From: an uncultured Helicobacter sp.
GTDB taxonomy: Bacteria > Campylobacterota > Campylobacteria > Campylobacterales > Helicobacteraceae
Direction: 5' to 3'
DNA length: 64,000 nucleotides
Assembly (NCBI GenBank): GCA_949298825.1
Contig: CASFYB010000001.1
Location: 98,228 to 162,227 of the forward strand
In this document: positions 17,041 through 24,944 of the stretch, piece after piece
How positions within the stretch are numbered: position 1 is the first letter of the stretch
Layout: every line of letters begins with the position of its first letter
Notes under the pieces: generated by a model
Database searches by the model: none
Told to the model about the DNA's origin: nothing
The model's input: only the letters and a program-made list of their open reading frames with translations
Made by a program: the position numbers and the translations under genes

Positions 17041-17802
17041 GTTTTAGCCACTTTACAAATTCTTCTATGCTATAATATCAATGCCAGTTTTAAGGGACTT
17101 AATAATGTTTTAGCCACCTTAAAGATTCTTCTATGCTATAATCTGATGTACATTATTCTAAAAGCAGCACTAGTTTTAGCCACTTTACAAATTCTTCTAT
17201 GCTATAATGGCAGAGAATTTCTTAGCCAACCAAACAGAGTTTTAGCCACTTTACAAATTCTTCTATGCTATAATTGGGGAGTAAATAGCAATGGATGCTT
17301 AGGGGTTTTAGCCACTTTACAAATTCTTCTATGCTATAATAAGACCCCTTGCCTCCTAGTCTCTGGCTTTGTTTTAGCCACTTTACAAATTCTTCTATGC
17401 TATAATTTATTCGTGGATAGGGTTTTACCCTACCCTGTTTTAGCCACTTTACAAATTCTTCTATGCTATAATTATAAATGATAAAAATCGACTCTATCTG
17501 TAGTTTTAGCCACTTTACAAATTCTTCTATGCTATAATAGCGAGTTTGGGATAAACTATGCTGAGCATGTTTTAGCCACTTTACAAATTCTTCTATGCTA
17601 TAATTTGAAGCCTATATTTTTTTTATTTTTTTTGGTTTTAGCCACTTTACAAATTCTTCTATGCTATAATTTTTTCAATAGCCATCCTATCTGGTTGTGC
17701 GTTTTAGCCACTTTACAAATTCTTCTATGCTATAATTAAGCTAGATGATATATACAAAGCCATTAAGTTTTAGCCACTTTACAAATTCTTCTATGCTATA
17801 AT
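17041..17802 (+). CRISPR. Type II-C CRISPR array, 12 repeats and 11 spacers
   Basis: Repeats of 36 nt begin GTTTTAGCCACTTTACAAAT and end CTTCTATGCTATAAT. They start at 17041, 17107, 17173, 17239, 17305, 17371, 17437, 17503, 17569, 17635, 17701 and 17767. All 11 spacers are exactly 30 nt. Repeat 2 has three changes in the middle; the others look identical. Every repeat ends in TGCTATAAT, an extended -10 element, so each crRNA can have its own promoter, as known for Neisseria and Campylobacter type II-C arrays. Transcription is rightwards, convergent with the cas genes. Spacer 6 contains a 6-bp hairpin (TAGGGT-TTT-ACCCTA) and spacer 9 is strongly T-rich. Confidence 0.98.
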
Positions 17803-17821
17803 AGACATAGCTCAAATAGCC

Positions 17822-17851
17822 TTGATATCGAGGCTAGAGGGATTATATAAT
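17822..17851 (+). promoter_or_regulatory. Promoter of the array-adjacent tracrRNA
   Basis: TTGATA at 17822-17827 and TATAAT at 17846-17851 are 18 bp apart. The predicted start (about 17858) would fall inside the anti-repeat. Transcription could also come from the extended -10 of the last repeat (TATAAT ends at 17802), giving a longer precursor. Confidence 0.55.
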
Positions 17852-17940
17852 AGCAATAAGGGTTTGTAGAGTGGCTAAAATAAGGAGTTTTTTGTAGTTT
17901 CTCCGCGGGGTAACTGCCTAGCATCCCCTCAAAAACTACT
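17852..17940 (+). ncRNA. tracrRNA adjacent to the CRISPR array
   Basis: The anti-repeat (about 17852-17881) pairs with repeat positions 1-24 when several G-U wobbles are allowed: AAGGGTTTGTAGAGTGGC faces GCCACTTTACAAATTCTT. TAGCA upstream can pair with TGCTA across a bulge. The 3' part (17871-17940) is identical to the second tracrRNA gene and holds the GTAGTTT/AAACTAC stem (17894-17900 with 17933-17939) and a GGGG/CCCC stem. It lies between the array and cas2 on the strand opposite to cas2. There is little T-rich sequence after the last stem. Confidence 0.85.
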
Positions 17941-17950
17941 CTATAAAATC

Positions 17951-18259
17951 TTAAAACAACAATAATCCCTCTGGTTTTTGTGCCTCTTCAGTAGGGCTAC
18001 TACTACCTATCATAATCTTCATGTTATCAAACTGTCTTTCTGTGAGCATAAGCGCACGTATATGACCCTTTTTAGGTATCAACATTTCTAGTCTTTTCAT
18101 ACATGTATTAGCACTCTGTACCCCTCTACAAATCCTTACATATACAGAAAATTGCATCATAAAAAATCCTTCTTTAATAAGGCTGTTTCGAAATTTTGAA
18201 GCTGCTTTCCTATCATTTTTAGTATATGTGGGCATATCAAACATCACTAACACTCTCAT
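17951..18259 (-). CDS. cas2: CRISPR-associated endonuclease Cas2
   Basis: The dimeric structural subunit of the Cas1-Cas2 spacer integrase. The start MRVLVMFDMPTYTKNDRKAA shows the ferredoxin-like first strand with the conserved D of FDMP. FMMQFSVYVRICRG follows as the second strand. I chose the ATG at 18259, giving 102 residues and the usual Cas2 beginning. The frame extends ten codons further up, which would only increase the overlap with cas1. A GGAAGAGAG sequence precedes the chosen start. It overlaps the cas1 end by 23 bp and is the last gene of the cas9-cas1-cas2 operon. Confidence 0.93.
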   Translation of the reverse strand: MRVLVMFDMPTYTKNDRKAASKFRNSLIKEGFFMMQFSVYVRICRGVQSANTCMKRLEMLIPKKGHIRALMLTERQFDNMKIMIGSSSPTEEAQKPEGLLLF

Positions 18260-19163
18260 AAATCTCTCTTCCATTTGAATTTTCTCCAAAAATGGGCAAC
18301 TCTAATGCATCCAAATCCCCAGATATAGCCCTAGCAAAACTCTGCACACTCCTAGATATTGCCCTACTTAGCGAATAGCTCTTATTATTAGTTGTGATAA
18401 TTTTTGCTTGTAAAATATTGGCCAAATAGATTCTATGCTCTAATCTAAAGCTATTTTCATTCCCAAGATCCATACCAAGAACCCTAGAATCTACAAACAC
18501 TCTATATGGCTCCATGAGATCATCAGCAAGATTAAAGGGATTGAATTGATTTTTGTGAAAAATACCAATAGCAGGGAGGAAACCAGAAGCTACTAAGTTT
18601 CTTGCCACAACACTACGCACAATTGCATAGCCATAATTTAGCGCAGAGTTAATAACACAAAAATCTTTGCGCATAAATCCTTTTCCAAAAATAGCTGGAA
18701 AATAAAGCATAGCTGCCTTTGCCTCATCATTATCCAAATCAGCCATCTTGACATTCTTATAAAATAACTCTAATTTCTTTGCTATAGGATTTTTATCTAA
18801 AAGTGATATCTGGTTAGCAATCTTTGCTTTAATAATCCTTTGCCATAAAACTGCTTTGATTCTTTGAGTGAGATTTAGCTGGATCCCTAATATTTTTGAT
18901 GCCCTATAATGAGGAAGATATGGCAGAAAGATCCCATTTGGCATATGAGAGGCATCACAGCTAAATAGCATAATCTTGTATTGAGCCAATATGCTTAAAA
19001 GACTAGAGCTAAATACAACCTGTGGGGTATCAATAATGATATTTTCAATATCCTTCAAAGGGATAGATATCTCCTTATCTTGGATAATAATTAAATTATT
19101 ATTCCTGCAAGAAAGCCTAGCTGGTTTACTAAAAAATAAAGTCCTGTAGGATTCTTCAAACAT
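18237..19163 (-). CDS. cas1: CRISPR-associated endonuclease Cas1 (type II)
   Basis: The spacer-integration nuclease, 308 residues. The N-terminal beta domain (LSCRNNNLIIIQDKEISIPL, then DIENIIIDTPQ) and the alpha-helical catalytic domain are both visible. Catalytic-site segments include NSALNYGYAIVRSVVARNLV, followed by GIFHKNQFNPFNLADDLMEP with the conserved His and the downstream acidic residues. The compact size and PFNLADDLMEP form fit type II Cas1. It starts 15 bp after the cas9 stop and overlaps cas2. Confidence 0.95.
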   Translation of the reverse strand: MFEESYRTLFFSKPARLSCRNNNLIIIQDKEISIPLKDIENIIIDTPQVVFSSSLLSILAQYKIMLFSCDASHMPNGIFLPYLPHYRASKILGIQLNLTQRIKAVLWQRIIKAKIANQISLLDKNPIAKKLELFYKNVKMADLDNDEAKAAMLYFPAIFGKGFMRKDFCVINSALNYGYAIVRSVVARNLVASGFLPAIGIFHKNQFNPFNLADDLMEPYRVFVDSRVLGMDLGNENSFRLEHRIYLANILQAKIITTNNKSYSLSRAISRSVQSFARAISGDLDALELPIFGENSNGREIYESVSDV

Positions 19164-19178
19164 CTCTTGATGGCTAAA

Positions 19179-22100
19179 TTAAGATTTTTTATTTTTCATC
19201 TCATCTCTAGCAGCCCTAGGAGCATCAGTCACTTCACCCAAAACAGATACCATCTTCTTTTTAAATACTTTTAAAGTTTGAATACCCACTCCCTCTTTTA
19301 GAAAAGTCATCTCTTCTTTCTTCATATAAAAATTTTGCTCATCACCTTTAAGTTTATAACTACTTGTATGCTCAACTGTTATAGAAGCAGAGGAAATATT
19401 AGCAGCCTTATATAGACCTAAAACAGGATTTTTCATTTGTTTAGTTTGTATTTCTATCACATCATTAGGATATAAAGAAAAACAAAACTCATAATCCTCA
19501 TCCATCTCAATCCAATCCTTTTTACCACTTACACAAGCCTTATTTGGTATTTTCCCAATAGCAATATCATAAGTATAAATAGGCACTAGATAAAACCCTT
19601 TTTTCTTTTTACCTTTAAAAATATCTATACGCACCATTGATCCATTCTTTACAACACCTTCATTAATAGCCCTTAGCTTCCCTAGCTCTACAGCACGCTT
19701 TATCCCCTCTACTCCTTCATAGGTTTTCCCATATTCCCTATCTTTAAAGCTTCTTACTGTCTCCTCATGCAATGCCCCACTAGCCTTATGAGATACCTTA
19801 TGAGATACCATGATAGATTCAACACTTCTTACAACATTATCCCTAAAATTATTCATTGGCCAACGCAAGGCATATTTTATTTTTTCATCAAGTTTTTCAG
19901 TTTTTTCAACCTTTCCTTTATATACAAGCTCTTTTTGCCTTAAATATTCGCTAAAGCGCTGGATACTAGCAGGGTTTACACATGCGATGATAATAGCATC
20001 TTCAGCATGATGGATGTGATTAGAACGATCCTTTTTATCAATCCCCCAATAATGCCTTAAAAATGAGATAAAACTACCAGATACAATCCTGATATGCTCT
20101 TTTTTATCCCCTATGGGCAAGAAGTCTAAATATTCTCTAACATATTTGCTTACTACCCTAGAAATATATCCAGTATCTACCAAATTACGCCTTAAAAATT
20201 CAGCCCTAGCACCCTCATTCCTATCTTTGAAATTTTTATTAAAAAGTTTTCTTACTCTCTCTTTGCCAAGCCTCATTGATCTTACACGTTCTACAAATGC
20301 ATCCCACTGCTCCTGATTGCTACCAAAACGTTCATAAGGAGTTTCAGTACGTTTATTTTGATTCTCACCTGCTAGACAAAGAATCTTATTATTTTGAGAA
20401 TCATCCAAACTTCTACTTAAAGGTAAAATATGGTCTATCTGAGTATTCCCATTAAACAAATCATGGATTGTAATTTTTCGTCCACTATAAACACAAGTTT
20501 CATTTTGCATCTTAAATAATTTGACCCTTAAAATATTTTCTTTGTGGTCTATCCCAAGCTCATCTAAAAGCCTCTTAGCCTCATTATTTTCTTTTTCATT
20601 ATTTTTTTGCATCCTTTCAATTCTCGTACGCTCTTCCTTGCTCAAGCCCACTTCACGGGCCAGCTCAATATTAATATAATGAAACTTGCCATATTTTTGC
20701 AAGATTGCATTTAACACTTTTCTAAATTCGCTTAATGCGCGCATAACAACTGGGTTTTTAATCTCAAAATAGCTATCCTCTTTTACTATCTCACAAAGAG
20801 GGGGTAGGACCCCTTTTTGATGTGCTTGCTTAGGTTTTAATACACCCTGTGCATAAAGCTCTGCTATAGCTTCATCATAGCGCATCCCCTTTTGCATCAA
20901 AGGGATTATAAAACTAAGAGCCTTCAGGCTAAGATTGATCGTTTTAGAAAAGCTAAAATTCTGATTTTTAATCTCTTGTATCTTAGATTCTAATCCCATC
21001 TTTTTTAGACCTTCAACAATATGATCCCAATTCTTATTTTCAGCTAGTAAGGTAGCTAGTACATCCAGCTTAGTCTCATCAATACCCAATGAAGCCAGCT
21101 TAATGGTTGAAGTAAACTTTATAAAAATAGCACTTTCTGCCTTTTCTTTAGAATAATCAAGCTCCCTAAACTGATAAGTATCTGGCAACTTTAATAATGC
21201 CCTTAAGCCTTTGTAGCTAAGACCTGTTTTAGACCCCATAGCCTTAGAGAGAATCTGATTAATCGAATCTGGAATATCATAGACTATACCCGTAGTATTT
21301 ACTATGTGTTTTAGTAGATTAATAATCCTAGTTAATGCGATGAATTTCTGTGCACTTGGCGTATCCTTAAAAGCCCTATTCTCATCTCTAAAAAACTCAC
21401 ATTTCCCGACCTTATTTTTCAAGCTCTTTAGTGGACGTTGATAAAAAATTAAGCCTTCTTTTTTATTTTTTTTCAGAGCTTTTTCATCACCAAGTAAAGT
21501 CTTGCAAAACTCATCATTAATAAATTTACTCCCTAAGCTTTTTTGAACTTCAAAAATCATTTCAAGTTCATTTCTTAGCTCACTTCTAGCCACAGAATAT
21601 TTATAGCTAGGATTCTTATCCTTCATTCTATTTCTTACATTATCCATTTGGCCATCTGGACGTAATTTGCGATAATACTCCCAATAAAACATCTGACCTA
21701 TGGTCTTATAGCCACTGTTTTTGCATTTTTGCTGATTTTCTTGGATGCATGATAGTAGCTTTTTACCATCCTTGTCCTGATCCATCCCATAGGTGATATC
21801 ATCATACCCCCTTCTTTTAGCAATATGCAAAATCACTCTAGCTAGCTCCCTGGCCTCTAGCTTCTTATCCAATGCTAAAGCACGTAGCTCCCATACAGAC
21901 TTATCACCTTTTTTAAAAAGCTTTTTTTGTTTTTGCTCCAGCTCTTCTTTAAGCGGGATTTTTTCTTCATTGATTCTAAAAAGAGTGGGTAGCTTATTTT
22001 TTTCATTCTGCTCTAGCATATCTTCTAGTGGTATACCTAGCATCTTAGATAGATATTTTTTTATCTCTAGCATACGCCTAGCACGCCTTCTTAGCAAACG

Positions 22101-22295
22101 CCTTTGAGACCTAGCTGCTCTTCTTGGCAGAGCCAAGGAAGTCTTATCTTTTGGGTGCTCAGCCTTAGGGAAAATCCTAACCCCAGAGGCTATGATTTTA
22201 TTCTCATTAGGACTCTTAGTATTATCATCCATCTCTACTAATGCCCAACCAATGCTTGAAATACCAATATCGATTCCTAATGTTTTTATTAACAT
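19179..22295 (-). CDS. cas9: CRISPR-associated endonuclease Cas9 (type II-C)
   Basis: An RNA-guided double-strand DNA nuclease, 1038 residues, in the compact II-C size range. RuvC-I is LGIDIGISSIGWAL (Asp9), followed by an Arg-rich bridge helix at about 57-76 (RRAARSQRRLLRRRARRM). RuvC-II is YINIELAREVG near residue 543. The HNH domain is QIDHILPLSRSLDDSQNNK near residue 621, with a CVYSGRKI Cys just before it. RuvC-III is NHIHHAEDAIIIA near residue 764. All catalytic residues appear present, so the enzyme should be active. The C-terminal third carries the basic PAM-interacting region. An AAAAGGA ribosome-binding site precedes the ATG, and the gene is divergent from bioD. Confidence 0.98.
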   Translation of the reverse strand: MLIKTLGIDIGISSIGWALVEMDDNTKSPNENKIIASGVRIFPKAEHPKDKTSLALPRRAARSQRRLLRRRARRMLEIKKYLSKMLGIPLEDMLEQNEKNKLPTLFRINEEKIPLKEELEQKQKKLFKKGDKSVWELRALALDKKLEARELARVILHIAKRRGYDDITYGMDQDKDGKKLLSCIQENQQKCKNSGYKTIGQMFYWEYYRKLRPDGQMDNVRNRMKDKNPSYKYSVARSELRNELEMIFEVQKSLGSKFINDEFCKTLLGDEKALKKNKKEGLIFYQRPLKSLKNKVGKCEFFRDENRAFKDTPSAQKFIALTRIINLLKHIVNTTGIVYDIPDSINQILSKAMGSKTGLSYKGLRALLKLPDTYQFRELDYSKEKAESAIFIKFTSTIKLASLGIDETKLDVLATLLAENKNWDHIVEGLKKMGLESKIQEIKNQNFSFSKTINLSLKALSFIIPLMQKGMRYDEAIAELYAQGVLKPKQAHQKGVLPPLCEIVKEDSYFEIKNPVVMRALSEFRKVLNAILQKYGKFHYINIELAREVGLSKEERTRIERMQKNNEKENNEAKRLLDELGIDHKENILRVKLFKMQNETCVYSGRKITIHDLFNGNTQIDHILPLSRSLDDSQNNKILCLAGENQNKRTETPYERFGSNQEQWDAFVERVRSMRLGKERVRKLFNKNFKDRNEGARAEFLRRNLVDTGYISRVVSKYVREYLDFLPIGDKKEHIRIVSGSFISFLRHYWGIDKKDRSNHIHHAEDAIIIACVNPASIQRFSEYLRQKELVYKGKVEKTEKLDEKIKYALRWPMNNFRDNVVRSVESIMVSHKVSHKASGALHEETVRSFKDREYGKTYEGVEGIKRAVELGKLRAINEGVVKNGSMVRIDIFKGKKKKGFYLVPIYTYDIAIGKIPNKACVSGKKDWIEMDEDYEFCFSLYPNDVIEIQTKQMKNPVLGLYKAANISSASITVEHTSSYKLKGDEQNFYMKKEEMTFLKEGVGIQTLKVFKKKMVSVLGEVTDAPRAARDEMKNKKS

Positions 22296-22355
22296 TAATC
22301 AGTCCTTTTACTTTTACCAGTATTATTAAGTATATAGTATTTAAAATTTCTAAAC

Positions 22356-22361
22356 TATAAT
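22356..22361 (+). promoter_or_regulatory. -10 element of the bioD promoter
   Basis: TATAAT lies 30 bp upstream of the bioD start in the AT-rich cas9-bioD intergenic region. There is no TG extension and no clear -35, so this is a modest call. The divergent cas9 promoter must lie in the same 95 bp. Confidence 0.4.
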
Positions 22362-22390
22362 ATAAAATATACAAATTTATGGAGAGTTTT

Positions 22391-23008
22391 ATGAAAATTT
22401 GCATCAGCGCCCATCATACAGATGCAGGCAAGACACATCTATCTAGCATGCTTTGTGCAAGCTTAGGTTATGACTATTTTAAAATCATCCAAGCTGGAGA
22501 ACCAAGAGATGCTTTGCTGGTGAAACACTATTGTCAACTTGCCCAATCAAAAAGCATCATTTATCCTGATGGCATCTTTTTAAAAACACCCGCTTCACCT
22601 CATATTGGCAAAAAGCTTGAAAATAAAACCTATAATGGCTTAGATATCCCCTTGCCAGAATCAAAAAATCTCATCATAGAGACTGCTGGTGGACTCTATA
22701 CCCCCATAGATGAGCACCACACGATGCTAGATTTTATGGGAAAAAACAATCTCCCTACATTATTGGTCGGACGCTATTATCTAGGAAGCATCAATCATAT
22801 TCTATTATCTATAGAAGCGCTAAGAGCAAGAGGGATAAAGATTCTAGGGCTTGTGATCAGCGGAGAGGGGGATGAAGATTTTGATAGCTTTATCTCAAGC
22901 TATGCAGATATCAAAATCTTGCATCTTCAAACCTTTGATCAGGATAATTTTCATACAGTAAAAAAAGACTTTTTATCACAGCTAAAAAGAGCAATAAAAA
23001 GCCTATAG
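22391..23008 (+). CDS. bioD: ATP-dependent dethiobiotin synthetase
   Basis: This enzyme closes the ureido ring of dethiobiotin from 7,8-diaminopelargonate, CO2 and ATP, the penultimate step of biotin synthesis. The 205-residue product opens with a variant P-loop, KICISAHHTDAGKTHLSSML, which has the T-D-x-GK-T pattern of BioD. It also shows IIETAGGLYTPI, matching the E-G/AGG active-site loop. An earlier ATG at 22379 exists, but GGAGAG sits between the two starts at the right distance for 22391, so I chose the latter. Other biotin genes are not in the window. Confidence 0.85.
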   Translation: MKICISAHHTDAGKTHLSSMLCASLGYDYFKIIQAGEPRDALLVKHYCQLAQSKSIIYPDGIFLKTPASPHIGKKLENKTYNGLDIPLPESKNLIIETAGGLYTPIDEHHTMLDFMGKNNLPTLLVGRYYLGSINHILLSIEALRARGIKILGLVISGEGDEDFDSFISSYADIKILHLQTFDQDNFHTVKKDFLSQLKRAIKSL

Positions 23009-23011
23009 AGG

Positions 23012-23755
23012 CTACATATATAAGCCGCCATTAACCTTAAGGACCTCTCCTGTCACATAGCTAGCACCATCGCTAAGCAAAAATGCCACACAACTTGCGA
23101 TCTCCTTGCCAGTAGCCATACGACCAAGAGGGATATTTTTAAGATAATAATCACGCACTTCATCCTTAAGAACAGCAGTCATATCTGTCTCTACAAATCC
23201 AGGTGTAACACAATTAAAACGAATATTTCTACTTGCACCCTCATAGGCAAAAGATTTACTCATAGCTATCATTCCACCCTTGCTAGCTGCATAGTTTACC
23301 TGCCCGGCATTCCCACGCTCACCGATGATAGAAGCGATATTAACCACACTACCATATCTTTGCTTGCTCATCACCTTTAGTGCCTCACGACAACCAATAA
23401 AACTTGATTTGAGATTTGCATCTACAACATCCATAAACTCTTCTGTCTTCATGCGCAAAGCAAGTTTATCATTTGTGATTCCTGCATTATTTACCAAATA
23501 ACCTAGCTCACCATCACTCTCAACAATGACATTAATAGCCTCACTAAATGCAGCCTCATCAGTAGCATCAAAACAAATAATAGCAGCCTTCCCACCATTA
23601 TCCTCAATCTCTTTTTTCAATGCCTCTGCAAGCTCAGGCTTACTACGATAGTTGATCCAAACCTTTAGACCATAACCAGCTAAAACCCTTGCAATATCTG
23701 CACCAATGCTCTTGCTTGCACCTGTAATAAGCGCATTTTTCCCGCAAAACTGCAT
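23012..23755 (-). CDS. fabG: 3-oxoacyl-[acyl-carrier-protein] reductase
   Basis: An NADPH-dependent short-chain dehydrogenase of fatty acid elongation, 247 residues. The Rossmann motif ALITGASKSIGADIA, the NNAG motif (VNNAGIT), and the catalytic Ser-Tyr-Lys set (VNIASIIG, then VNYAASKGG) are all present. The C-terminus LLSDGASYVTGEVLKVNGGL is typical. The start at 23755 is preceded by GGAGG at the proper spacing; the upstream ATG at 23767 overlaps that ribosome-binding site and is less likely. It lies downstream of rpsU on the same strand, separated by a hairpin, and is convergent with bioD. Confidence 0.94.
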   Translation of the reverse strand: MQFCGKNALITGASKSIGADIARVLAGYGLKVWINYRSKPELAEALKKEIEDNGGKAAIICFDATDEAAFSEAINVIVESDGELGYLVNNAGITNDKLALRMKTEEFMDVVDANLKSSFIGCREALKVMSKQRYGSVVNIASIIGERGNAGQVNYAASKGGMIAMSKSFAYEGASRNIRFNCVTPGFVETDMTAVLKDEVRDYYLKNIPLGRMATGKEIASCVAFLLSDGASYVTGEVLKVNGGLYM

Positions 23756-23800
23756 AAAAACCTCCAATAATGATAAAAATGATGATTTGCTTTAAAGAAG

Positions 23801-23820
23801 ACCAGCACAAAAGTGCTGGT
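23801..23820. terminator. Terminator-like hairpin between rpsU and fabG
   Basis: The perfect inverted repeat ACCAGCAC-AAAA-GTGCTGGT lies 11 bp after the rpsU stop. On the minus strand it is followed by CTTCTTT, a weak T tract. It probably limits read-through from rpsU into fabG. Confidence 0.6.
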
Positions 23821-23831
23821 AATGTTTTGGA

Positions 23832-24044
23832 TTATAACCTAGATTCATATCTGCGAAGCATATACAAACGCTTAAGCATTTTCTTCTTCGCATTGATTTT
23901 TTGCTTCTTGCGCTTTTCAGTTTGAGATTCAAAAAATCTTCTAGCGCGACATTCTGTCACGACAAGATTGCGATCAGTTTGCTTTTTGAATTTGCGATAA
24001 GCTTCATCAAATGTTTCATTCTCGCGAACTTTTATACCAGGCAT
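23832..24044 (-). CDS. rpsU: 30S ribosomal protein S21
   Basis: A small basic protein (70 residues) of the 30S platform that helps initiation. The start [20 protein letters not shown] and the Arg/Lys-rich body [15 protein letters not shown] are characteristic. I chose ATG at 24044 because S21 proteins of this group begin MPGIKV; the frame continues four codons upstream (MGDI). The gene is followed by a hairpin and precedes fabG on the same strand. Confidence 0.95.
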   Translation of the reverse strand: MPGIKVRENETFDEAYRKFKKQTDRNLVVTECRARRFFESQTEKRKKQKINAKKKMLKRLYMLRRYESRL

Positions 24045-24148
24045 AATATCACCCACTTTCTTAAAAATTATTAATGTAAACTCAGGAAAACCTGAAATAT
24101 TATTTTAGCAACTTTTAATTAGATTTTTGAAAAAAATATTTTTTCTGG

Positions 24149-24154
24149 TATAAT
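24149..24154 (+). promoter_or_regulatory. Extended -10 promoter of tRNA-Arg
   Basis: TGGTATAAT (TG-N-TATAAT), preceded by a T-rich run, ends 21 bp before the tRNA. It is followed by GCGGGC, a GC-rich stretch typical of stringently controlled stable RNA promoters. Confidence 0.65.
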
Positions 24155-24175
24155 GCGGGCTTTAGCAAAAGTTTT

Positions 24176-24252
24176 GTGTCCATAGCTCAGCTGAATAGAG
24201 CAACAGGTTGCGGTCCTGTAGGCCGGGGGTTTGAATCCCTCTGGGCACACCA
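24176..24252 (+). tRNA. tRNA-Arg, anticodon GCG
   Basis: The 77-nt sequence folds as a cloverleaf. The acceptor GTGTCCA pairs with TGGGCAC, followed by discriminator A and an encoded CCA. The anticodon stem ACAGG/CCTGT encloses the loop TTGCGGT, giving anticodon GCG, which reads CGC and CGT. The T arm contains the GGTTTGAATCC signature. The unmodified GCG anticodon stands where many bacteria use ACG (inosine). Confidence 0.95.
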
Positions 24253-24288
24253 TCTTCCTCACTCCTCTTAATTAAAGGTATTTTCTAT

Positions 24289-24924
24289 ATGACTTTCCTA
24301 TCCCCAAATATATCAAAGCTTAAATTTGGCTTTAGTAAAATCGTCCTTGCTTTTGTTTTAAGTATTTTCCCAGTATCAAGCCTAAAAGCCAAAGGAGCTT
24401 TTCAGATCTATGGTGATATCTTTCAATTTCTTCCCTTAATGGTGTCTATATATCCAATGGCAATTCAAGATTGGAGAGGGCTTGGACAGTTAGCCATAGG
24501 TACAGGCAGTACACTGGCAATAACACTGGCCAGTAAATATACTTTTAGCGCTATTGCTACCAGTCATCCTGATTGGGCTGCTATTAGCAAAAGACCTGAT
24601 ACTGGATCACACAATGGCTTCCCATCTGGTCACACTGCCTCTGCCTTTAGTGCAGCTGGTTTTATGCAAAGACGTTATGGGTGGCAATGGGGGGTACCTA
24701 CAACAATACTTGCCTCACTTGTTGGAATATCTAGAATCACTTCAAAACGCCATACTATCACACAAGTTATTGCCGGAGCGATTTTAGGCTATGGGCTTGG
24801 GTTTGTAGTAAGTAGCCGATTTCAAAAACCAAACACAAATATCAATATAGATATAGATAATGAAGTCCTAGATAACGGGATGGAAAATAAAAGCATCTCG
24901 CTTAATATCTATCATAGATTCTAA
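24289..24924 (+). CDS. PAP2-family membrane phosphatase
   Basis: A 211-residue membrane protein of the type 2 phosphatidic acid phosphatase superfamily. The three catalytic motifs are present: KRPDTG (K-x6-RP type), FPSGHTASAF (PSGH) and SRITSKRH (SR-x5-H). An N-terminal hydrophobic segment (IVLAFVLSIFPVSSLKAKG) may be a signal peptide or anchor. Such enzymes dephosphorylate lipid A, undecaprenyl pyrophosphate or phosphatidylglycerophosphate. With an LpxR homologue elsewhere in the window a lipid A 1- or 4'-phosphatase role is conceivable but not shown. It is convergent with the outer membrane protein gene, 20 bp away. Confidence 0.85.
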   Translation: MTFLSPNISKLKFGFSKIVLAFVLSIFPVSSLKAKGAFQIYGDIFQFLPLMVSIYPMAIQDWRGLGQLAIGTGSTLAITLASKYTFSAIATSHPDWAAISKRPDTGSHNGFPSGHTASAFSAAGFMQRRYGWQWGVPTTILASLVGISRITSKRHTITQVIAGAILGYGLGFVVSSRFQKPNTNINIDIDNEVLDNGMENKSISLNIYHRF

Positions 24925-24944
24925 TTTAATCTAGAATCTAACTT

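Noticed and set aside
17146..17481. A 111-codon plus-strand open frame with a repeated ATLQILLCYN peptide
   Set aside because: It lies inside the CRISPR array; the peptide is just the translated repeat, and spacing of 66 nt keeps the frame open by chance.
17887..17940. The tracrRNA 3' stem as a strong intrinsic terminator of the array-adjacent copy
   Set aside because: No T run follows the GTAGTTT/AAACTAC stem there (sequence continues CTCTATAAAATC), so I list it only as RNA structure.
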